Shown: positions 56,757 to 64,000 of the stretch, one piece after another
Layout of the letters: the number at the start of each line of letters is the position of its first letter
Position numbering within the stretch: the stretch's first letter is position 1
Origin: Astrothelium macrocarpum
Taxonomy: Eukaryota; Ascomycota; Dothideomycetes; Trypetheliales; Trypetheliaceae
DNA: 64,000 nt
Reading direction: 5' to 3'
Assembly (NCBI GenBank): GCA_021030915.1
Contig: JAGEMR010000019.1
Coordinates: 1 to 64,000, forward strand
Program-made: the position numbers and the translations under genes
Notes under the pieces: generated by a model
Databases searched by the model: none
Told to the model about the DNA's origin: nothing
What the model saw: only the letters and a program-made list of their open reading frames with translations

Positions 56757-57504
56757 CTGCTCATCGTCGACAACCGGACCGCCGCGCCGAGAAGAACACA
56801 GTTGAAATTACATCATTTCAACCGGGGTTGACAAAAATAAATTTACATTACAATTTGCAATGCTCGACTTTGCCGGTAATCCGAGGATAGGTTTGACAAA
56901 CTACAAATCATAATTAATCACCTGGGTAAATCTTAACGCTCCGCGACTTCGCAACTGCCCACCACCCATAACAATAGCTTCACCTCCCCCCAATGTTTAC
57001 GTATAGTTGTGTTTCGAAGGAATAAATACATTTCCTTGTGGTGTTGTACATAAATTCCCAAAATTCACAAAATTTAGTGACTAGGAATACGCAGCGTTTA
57101 ATCTTTGGCAATCCACTTGGCAAGTTGGTCATCCTGGTTGCTGAAATCTGTGGCTGCAACAGATTTCGCAGAATACTTTGTATTAGAGCCTTGCAACAAT
57201 CAAATGAGGAAATATACCCGACAGAATTTACAAGGTTTCATGCCTCTAACGTTTCAGCATGCCCGTATTTCTGGGAGGGCCGAACTCAATTCTGGTGACT
57301 CGTAGGTAAGCTCTATGACCGTGAAGCATAGAACGCGTACCCATCTAGCCCCGCTCGTTCAAGACTCTTTGCAATGTATGGAAACTATCCTCCTGGGTAT
57401 GAATTCCGTACGTTTCTGCTTGACCAGTGAGCTGTTGCCAAATATAATGACTTAAGGTGTCCCTAAGACATGGGTGAAACGGACACCATAAACTATTTCA
57501 GTCG
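56757..57504. other. Intergenic region
   Basis: Between the Tc1-type relic and the 3' end of the ferroportin-like gene. The frames at 57038-57305 (+) have no motif. No gene is called. Confidence 0.5.
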
Positions 57505-59112
57505 TCAGTCGCTGGGCCCACGAGGATGCCAGTCTTTTCCCTTCACCAAATTATCCAAGTGAAGCAAATGTCCGCGCAATTTCCTGACATAGAATGTGTA
57601 TAAACCTCCGGCAACATACACTGACACAGTGCTAATTATCACTGGCCATTTGAATTGATCCGGCTGCGAGAAAACGATGGTGGCGACGTAGGAAAGTAGT
57701 TCGAACAGATTCTGGAACGAGGCTTCGGTGGTCGAGAAAGCGCCACGATAATTCGATTCTACCTGATCCTGAACAATTGCCTGCGCCGACAAGTCGTATC
57801 CCCAAAGCCCAACTCGGCTGACAGCAACACCCACCACCAAGGAGATCGCAGCAGGAACTCTGGCATGCAGAGACCAAAACAAAGTCACGCCCACAGCAAG
57901 ACATATCATTTGCCAATTAAGGAACCAGAATCCAGCTCTGACAGGCCCGATGTTGTTCATCATGCGAGGAGCGATCCATGTCGCTGATAGCTCAAAAATC
58001 GTGCTCCCCGTTCGTATTGCACCAACGATGGCAGACGTAAAGCCGGAGAACAGCAGAAATGTAATCATCGGGCCCGAAAAGGAAAGAACGGTGAGATAGA
58101 GCAAGGCGAGGGCAAAGGAAGGATGGAATGCGGGATGCCTAAAATAGAACGGCATACTCGAGACGAGAGATTTAAAGTACAGAGGTACACTCGCCAATAT
58201 GTTGGTATTTGGTATATCCGGATTCTCCTCGCAAGCATTTGAAGGCAAGCTTCTGCTTAAAGAAGGAACGAGTCTGAAGACTGTGGCAATGGTCATAATT
58301 TCAACCGGAATTGATATACAATTCATCGCTAGTGTAATCAATATGGCAATTTTCAGAGACCCTGCATTGATCAGCGAGATAACAAGGGGTCCGAGGAGCT
58401 TGCAGGACAGATCAATACGACGCATGCGGGCATTGATGATCTGGCGAGCAGATTCGTCTTCTCCAGTGATAACGACGACCCAATCTCGTTCAACGGAGAC
58501 CAAGTTCATGACCGAGCAGAGCTTCTCAACGCAAGCCAGAATGATGAGTCCAGACAAACCCGCTTTCTTTTTGTACGAATTGGGAATGATGTTGAAGGCC
58601 AATAGATAAAAAAGCACGCAAGACATGATGACGCCAAGCCGTTGACAGACAATCGAAAATTGCACGACGCCGAGTCGATTCTTCGTATCAATGATGTGAC
58701 CTATGGCAGGAGCGAAAAGGATCGCAGAAGCACTCCGGACCAACGCATAGATAGACATTGGAGTTAGACTCCCGGGATAGATAGCGGCCAAAAACAGGAC
58801 TGCGCCAAACTCGAACATTCGAGAATTCCATGTGGAAAGAAAGTGGGAGATATAGAGACGATATGTCCCAGAGCGGGAGAGGTTTGTAGCAGGACCTTCT
58901 TCAACTGACTCAACAGCAGAGGGTTGCTCTGTAGTGCGTGGCTCAAGTCCTGTATTCTCTGTCAATATTACCTGCGTATTCAAACGGTTGTTTCCGGTTT
59001 CAGTCCATTGCTGAGGTGAATGATCAGGAGGTTGCGATTGCTCATTGAGACTCTGCAAAGCAGTGCTCGAAGGACACCTATCTTCGGTCTCTGCCTGAGA
59101 ATCCTCCGCCAT
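57505..59112 (-). CDS. Ferroportin-family (SLC40) metal exporter, 535 aa
   Basis: A single-exon polytopic membrane protein. A hydrophilic N-terminal tail of about 80 residues is followed by about ten to twelve helices. The first pair reads RLYISHFLSTWNSRMFEFG then AVLFLAAIYPGSLTPMSIYA. Diagnostic ferroportin features are the RLGVVQFSIVCQRLGV segment and the motif MNLVSVERDWVVVITG after helix 5, matching the conserved E-[RK]-DW-V-V of SLC40 proteins. The second half has SFSGPMITFLLFSG and AIVQDQVESNYRGAFSTTEA. It is the usual length for the family. Function by analogy is export of Fe(II) or related divalent metal at the plasma membrane or vacuole. The fungal homologues are little studied. No intron or damage was seen. 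Confidence 0.82.
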   Translation of the reverse strand: MAEDSQAETEDRCPSSTALQSLNEQSQPPDHSPQQWTETGNNRLNTQVILTENTGLEPRTTEQPSAVESVEEGPATNLSRSGTYRLYISHFLSTWNSRMFEFGAVLFLAAIYPGSLTPMSIYALVRSASAILFAPAIGHIIDTKNRLGVVQFSIVCQRLGVIMSCVLFYLLAFNIIPNSYKKKAGLSGLIILACVEKLCSVMNLVSVERDWVVVITGEDESARQIINARMRRIDLSCKLLGPLVISLINAGSLKIAILITLAMNCISIPVEIMTIATVFRLVPSLSRSLPSNACEENPDIPNTNILASVPLYFKSLVSSMPFYFRHPAFHPSFALALLYLTVLSFSGPMITFLLFSGFTSAIVGAIRTGSTIFELSATWIAPRMMNNIGPVRAGFWFLNWQMICLAVGVTLFWSLHARVPAAISLVVGVAVSRVGLWGYDLSAQAIVQDQVESNYRGAFSTTEASFQNLFELLSYVATIVFSQPDQFKWPVIISTVSVYVAGGLYTFYVRKLRGHLLHLDNLVKGKDWHPRGPSD

Positions 59113-59474
59113 CGCTTTTCTAGCAAATCGATTAATGACGACTCTCTCTCAAAAATAGCTTATGTCTTGTTGATGATTTGATGCCTTTGCTATGAGCCAG
59201 TTGTGACAGAACCATAGATGGCGATCATTAGGAGCTTGATGACAAGTTTGCTCGCAGAAATCGCATTGATTCACATCCAGTGGAAAGCTCTCTAGGCTTG
59301 GAGGATGTATTGGCCAATGTAGCGAAATTCCATGATTTGGGGCATGCGAAGAAGACGGTGCCTTTCGTTGGGGACCAAGCTTGAAACTTCAGAGGCCAAC
59401 GTTTTGTCTGTTACCCATTTTTGTGGGCTTCATCCTTCAAAACTCTGCTACTGTCTTAACTTCGGTCTTTCCCT
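59113..59474. promoter_or_regulatory. Divergent upstream region of SLC40 and methyltransferase genes
   Basis: A 362-bp gap between two divergent starts. It must hold both promoters; no specific site was recognised. Confidence 0.4.
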
Positions 59475-60697
59475 ATGCCTCCGGCACGGACTGCTCTAGT
59501 TCGTACTGTTGGCTCGTCATCCTTCGAACCAGATGAATTCCTAGAAGCCTGGGGAAATGGTGTAAATGGATCGCCTGCGGACGATGATCTACGTGGAGCC
59601 ATAATCAAGGCCTTTGGGTTGAAGGAAGATGATGACTATGTCTATCACGCAATAGCCAGCGTAACTTTAGCGCAGGTCCAGCAGGTCATCAATCTTGGAG
59701 GGCAAAATGGCTTGCATACATGGTACAAGGATTCAAATGGAGAGCAGGTACAGTCCTTCCCAGCTGCAAGTGTATTATTCTGTCTCATTCTCTGAATTAT
59801 AGTATATTCCATGAGTCCTAAGCAATACTCTACGAGCAGATTCCACCACCTCCTTCATCCGACATCACCGCCTACACCACCATTTTCACCCCCACCACCT
59901 CCACCGCAAAGGCCCTGACTGCCTTTGCGGCCAACGCCAAGAAAGGCTCTCTGCGCGCTGATATAGCAAACCACTTGCAAGTGCACTTCCTCCCACCCAC
60001 AAACACCTCCCTCGCACTCCCCAACAAAACTAAATCTCCCCAGCCAAACCCCTACCTCGACATCTGGGCCTGGACCTGCCACACCCTCGAATGGGCAGGC
60101 CCCAACGCCCAAACCGTCTCGACCCATCACTCCCACCACATCCTCCCCATCCTCTACCACCACTTCGGCTGCATCTGCCCGACCCACGACGCCCTGACCC
60201 TGATCCAGCAGCTCTGCCAATCGCCACCTTCCTCCTCTTCCTCCCCGCGCCACGTCCTCGACATCGGCAGCGGCGGCGGCTACTGGACGTACCTGCTCCG
60301 CCGGCTCGGGCTGCGCGTCACCGCCATCGACAACAACCTGTCGGAATGGCGGACGCGGTGGATCGGGGACACGGTGGTGGCGGATGGCGTCGCGTATCTG
60401 CAGCGGCATCAGGGCGGACGCGATGCCGTCTTGTTGCTGGTGTATCCGCAGGTGAGCGGGGACTTCACGGGCAAGGTGTTGAGGGCGTATGCGGGGGATG
60501 CGGTGGTGGTGGCGGGCACGCAGAATGCGAATGGGTTTACGGGGTTTAGGGGGGAGACGGTGGCCGGGTGGATGGAGAGGGAGATGCGGTCGCAGGGGTG
60601 GCGGAGGGTGGTGCAGGTGCCGTTGCCTAGTTTTGCGGGGAAGGATGAGGCGCTGTTTGTGTTTGTAAGGGGAGGGGAGGGGAGGGTGGATGGTTGA
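59475..60697 (+). CDS. SAM-dependent methyltransferase-fold protein, 376 aa, 2 exons
   Basis: Exons 59475-59747 and 59840-60697 (273+858 nt) join in phase; the intron is GTACAG...CGAGCAG. The N-terminal part is acidic and unremarkable. Exon 2 encodes a class I methyltransferase fold with motif I VLDIGSGGGYWTYLLRRLG (near residue 230) and an acidic end of strand 2 (VTAIDNN). A later VLLLVYPQ sits at the motif IV position. The acceptor is unknown. The gene is markedly GC-rich from about 59880 on, with a C-rich first half and G-rich second half of the coding strand, unlike its neighbours. Large antisense open frames over it result from that composition. It could have come by transfer or simply be codon-biased. 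Confidence 0.75.
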
Positions 60698-60905
60698 GTG
60701 GATGGGAGTGGGAGGCTTGAGATGTTGGGGACATGCTACGATGGGAAGTGAAAGCGTAGAGATTCGGGAGAGTGCAAATAGGGTAGCGAGAAAGATGAAG
60801 AGTTCTTCATTATGCTAATCTAGTGTAGCTCAAGCACATATTTGTATTGAAGAAGTATCATCCAATAGCTTTTTCAAAGCATCTCGAACCCACAGAACTT
60901 CACTA

Positions 60906-63032
60906 TCAACTGGAGGCATCTGTGAACGGCGCAAGCATAGTAGAAACTTCTGTACTGAAGGAACCCCCTATGCCATTCGTAGTTATATCAGCACCTAGCG
61001 AGTAATACGCATTCATCATTTGACAGCCAAGTTCCAGAGCGAGTCCTGCTGCTGCTTCGGGAATAGCTGCTTCTGGGAAGAGAGCAACCCCCAATCCCAC
61101 CAAGAGGTCGATAAAGGCTGAGCAATCAAAACTGCCACCACTCTGGGTCACCTCGAATTGGAGTTGTACATCCATGTATTGAAATCCAGTGGATTCGAAA
61201 AACCATTGGAAGCCAGCAAAGCCCACAGCATTGCACAGCATGTAAACCTCCTTGGTAGGTATAACATGAGGATCCATCGGATTATCATCATCATAGAAGC
61301 TGACGTTATGACAATTAGACCCAGTCGCCGATACGTTGATAGCTGTAGCAATTGCATCAATCATGACACTGGTGAGATTGGCGGACGAGATGTCGGCAGC
61401 CAAAATGCTGACCAAGAGGTCTCCCTCATATGGTTCATCCTGTATACCCGCATATTCCACCCCTTTGATGGTTACTGCAGCTTTTGGACCCGTGTCACAA
61501 GTCGTCCCTGTACATAGAACATTCAGGGCGCTGGACACTGAGGTATAAAGAGCATCGCCGGTCAGAGATCCTACGTTAACACCTGAAGCGCCGAGTTCCA
61601 TTGTGACAGTCGGCGGCTGTGTGTGAGTAGATAGAATTGCAGTCGAGCCCGCACAAAAGGTCACCATATCTGTGCCTGCTGAGTCTGTACCATAATCCCT
61701 TGAAGTATAAGTCTGGCATTCGATAAGATCACCGCTTATATCAGTGGTAGTCCAAGGATATTCAACACCCGTGCTTGAGGGCGAGATAAAAGTGCTTGTT
61801 GACGACGCTTGGGAAGGAAGGACAGTCCATGGGCATTGTCCTGATGAGGGGGATATCGTAACACCATTGGTGCAGACGCAGGAGCCAACGCCAGAAGAGT
61901 CCTCGGTCATCTCACAGGGCGGCTGCCAGGTCGAGGGAAGCGTCTGGGTTGAGGAAAGTGGGCTACTGGTGGTAGTTGTGACATTTCGACAGCTGGTTGA
62001 TCCAAGGCACATAACGTAAGAGCAACTAGAGTCTCCCGAATCTCTCGGAAAATTCTTTGCCGCAACAGCTGTTGTGCTAGGGCTAGATGTCACCAAACCA
62101 TCTCTCGAATAGGTGGGCGTCGGCTCTGATCGCAAACTACCCAAGCCAGAGCCGGGGCTGGCATCGGGATAGTGATCTACCCTCCGCCTCATCGTGCCTC
62201 CCAAAGAGGAAAACGATGTACTGCTGGAAGGCAGGGCATTTTGACCTTGATCGTCATCGGGATTCACTGTGGCGTTCGGCAGATAAGCACGACCTTGCAG
62301 ATTTGCAAAGGAACCCGGAATCGTTTCTAGATGTGTAATTGTTTTTAGAGATGGTGCCAACGCTGAAGATTGTGTCGATGCTGAAGGCAGAATCGTTTGT
62401 AGACGAGTAATTGTTCTTAGAGATGGTTTCAATGCTGGAGACGGTCTCGATGCTGGAGGTAGAATCGTTCGTAGATGTGTAATTGTTCTTAGAGATGGTG
62501 TCAATGCTGAAGATGGTGTCGATGCCGGAGACGGTATCGGTGCTGGAGGCAGAATCGTTTGTATATGTGTAATTGTTTTTAGAGATGGTTTCAATGCTGG
62601 AGATGGTGTCGATGCCAGGGACGGAATCGTAGGTCCATCATCTCCCAGTACCTGTACAGTTACTTCTCCGCACACCATATAGTACGTCCATGCGGCATCG
62701 GTGACAGAAAGAGCGTTGGTATTGGAACCAGAGACGAAGAACTCTGCTGGTTCTGTAGACACTGCTTTGACATCTGTGGCGAACGCCGAATTAGAAGCAT
62801 CGGGGATGCTCTGTGCAAGCTCGTCTCGATCCTCGTCTGCAGAAAATTTCGTACCATTGAATGTCTCCATAGTAATGTTTCGGAATGAATTTATGATTTG
62901 CGCCGCTGTTCCATTGGAAGCTCGCGGCAAAACGGCTGGGATACTCTCGACTTCAGGAAGATGGCTCAAATAAGCAACCAGTACCGAGAGAAAGGTACGA
63001 GACCATGCGGCTGTTGTATATGCCATTATCAA
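60906..63032 (-). CDS. Secreted Ser/Thr/Pro-rich repeat protein, 708 aa, function unknown
   Basis: A single exon with an N-terminal hydrophobic segment (TFLSVLVAYLSHLPEVES) that fits a signal peptide, several Asn-x-Thr/Ser sites and a long Ser/Thr/Pro-rich middle. About residues 135-235 hold four tandem units built on SLKTITHIQTILPP-like cores, 24 residues long with one 30-residue variant. Past the repeats lie Cys-bearing modules (SSCSYVMCLGSTSC, GSCVCTNG) and a C-terminal domain ending with LVGLGVALFPEAAIPEAAAG and a Cys-Gln-Met-Met segment. No catalytic motif was recognised. It resembles fungal cell-wall or secreted stalk proteins. The DNA repeats (62340-62620) are prone to length change. 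Confidence 0.75.
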   Translation of the reverse strand: MIMAYTTAAWSRTFLSVLVAYLSHLPEVESIPAVLPRASNGTAAQIINSFRNITMETFNGTKFSADEDRDELAQSIPDASNSAFATDVKAVSTEPAEFFVSGSNTNALSVTDAAWTYYMVCGEVTVQVLGDDGPTIPSLASTPSPALKPSLKTITHIQTILPPAPIPSPASTPSSALTPSLRTITHLRTILPPASRPSPALKPSLRTITRLQTILPSASTQSSALAPSLKTITHLETIPGSFANLQGRAYLPNATVNPDDDQGQNALPSSSTSFSSLGGTMRRRVDHYPDASPGSGLGSLRSEPTPTYSRDGLVTSSPSTTAVAAKNFPRDSGDSSCSYVMCLGSTSCRNVTTTTSSPLSSTQTLPSTWQPPCEMTEDSSGVGSCVCTNGVTISPSSGQCPWTVLPSQASSTSTFISPSSTGVEYPWTTTDISGDLIECQTYTSRDYGTDSAGTDMVTFCAGSTAILSTHTQPPTVTMELGASGVNVGSLTGDALYTSVSSALNVLCTGTTCDTGPKAAVTIKGVEYAGIQDEPYEGDLLVSILAADISSANLTSVMIDAIATAINVSATGSNCHNVSFYDDDNPMDPHVIPTKEVYMLCNAVGFAGFQWFFESTGFQYMDVQLQFEVTQSGGSFDCSAFIDLLVGLGVALFPEAAIPEAAAGLALELGCQMMNAYYSLGADITTNGIGGSFSTEVSTMLAPFTDASS
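62340..62620 (-). repeat. Minisatellite of 72-90 bp units inside the secreted-protein gene
   Basis: Four imperfect copies of GTAATTGTTTTTAGAGATGG-like blocks recur about every 72-90 bp on the plus strand (near 62336, 62409, 62480 and 62570). Each codes for the TITHxxTILPP core on the minus strand. Confidence 0.8.
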
Positions 63033-64000
63033 GAGCGAGAGGACAGACGAGCAGTAGTAAGCTCGAAATGGATAATGGTGAATGGTCAGAGCTGTCTTCC
63101 ATTAACGCAATACACTTAAGCAAAACATTGAGATCGGGGTGACGAAATCGTCGTACAATAAATCACGGCATGGTGATGTAGAAGGCATTCTGCTGTGCTA
63201 CTTGAAGCTGTCAGAAATTATGAAAAAGAAATTTTTGCAAACCGAAACCCCAATCTCAAATCTCACGAAACGGATCGTCATGAAGTTGGCGAGGCATACA
63301 ACCGCTACATCGGCGATTATGAAACATCCGTTATCAGTATAGGTAGACGGAATACGAAATGTTGTCCGTGGCAAACGTGTGAATATGTCTAGCCGAAATG
63401 TGAAGGTTTCATGATGAGGTCAGCTGCATGCCTTCATTAGTTCGTGTCTGTTTTTCATCACAAGTTTACCGTTTCCAATATGCCAGAGCACACCAGACCC
63501 GCTGTTGTACCGTACTTCATGCTTTCTTTCTGTCAGCCTTTGCATGAAACTTTTGCCTGATATCAGATTGCCCACTCAATGTATTCGCGTCTTTGGCTTT
63601 GGCGATTCCTTGCCTCCATAGTGACTCGTCGTGGGATCTTTGGTAGAAAATCCCGGCTATGATCGAGCGATTTACGTATGAGAGACTCGCTCATTTTGCG
63701 ACTGGAAGATAGAAAACGTCCGGGTCTTCTCTTTTTCCAAACTCGTTCCACTAATGCGTAATATTTGTGTGGGTAACTTTGCACGAACCGACTTCTACAT
63801 TCTTAGTATCGAATGGGACACCGATTGCTTCGACAAATCATCGGGCAAGTTCTGTGAAGCAGTCCCGGTGGATTTTTTGCACCATGCTTTCAAGCTTCAC
63901 AGTTTGAATGCTGGTATCTGCCACGGCCACACCAGGTTTTCCACAAACCCCAAAAAGGCGTCAGTGACACGTGGTGTCGTCGAAGTGTTCCCAATATGCA
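63033..64000. other. Right flank without a supported gene
   Basis: Short frames only, including 63139-63342 (+) and 63784-63563 (-). No motif, repeat or RNA gene was recognised. Confidence 0.5.

Noticed and set aside
59855..60549. Large antisense and alternate frames over the methyltransferase
   Set aside because: They arise from the extreme C- and G-rich composition; the called frame has the SAM motif and joins exon 1 in phase.
62340..62620. CRISPR-like spacing in the minisatellite
   Set aside because: Units are longer, imperfect and encode protein repeats in frame.
1..64000. CRISPR arrays, bacterial operons or ribosome binding sites
   Set aside because: Introns and gene content are fungal; no regularly spaced short repeats were seen.

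Overview
The window is genomic DNA of a filamentous ascomycete (Pezizomycotina). Nearly every gene is split by short GT-AG introns of about 45-170 nt, several with CTAAC-type branch sites. The content is typically fungal: a highly reducing polyketide synthase, HET and NACHT proteins, a rhodopsin-like membrane protein, and AT-saturated transposon relics of the kind left by repeat-induced point mutation (RIP). The species cannot be named from the sequence.

Region 1 (about 1.5-26.7 kb) looks like a secondary-metabolite gene cluster. It holds an SDR (-), a cytochrome P450 (+), an alpha/beta hydrolase (-), an HR-PKS (+, KS-AT-DH-psiMT-ER-KR-ACP, 2465 aa from 10 exons), a flavin monooxygenase (-), a rhodopsin-like membrane protein (-), a covalent-flavin BBE-type oxidoreductase (-) and a bZIP-basic/ankyrin (bANK) regulator (+). 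In the inferred scheme the PKS builds a reduced chain, the hydrolase releases or transfers it, and P450, FMO, BBE and SDR tailor it under bANK control. All of these genes can be spliced into open frames. The product is unknown.

Region 2 (26.9-38.4 kb) carries a 5'-truncated AAA+ ATPase with a damaged Walker B, a NACHT-type NLR-like protein, a pirin, a secreted metallo-beta-lactamase-fold hydrolase and a HET-domain protein. Region 3 (38.4-45.3 kb) holds a decayed locus, a complete but RIP-like hAT transposon (2.5 kb, 8-bp target duplication), a predicted secreted ten-cysteine protein with a Kex2 site, and old dispersed repeats. Region 4 (46-52.5 kb) has a haloalkane-dehalogenase-like enzyme, an NAD(P)-binding protein and a multi-exon tyrosinase. 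Region 5 (52.5-64 kb) has a Tc1/mariner-type relic with 111-bp inverted arms, a ferroportin-family transporter, a SAM methyltransferase with an abrupt composition switch, and a large secreted repeat protein.

Exon boundaries were worked out by hand from splice signals and frame continuity. No homology search was run, so family names rest on recognised motifs.
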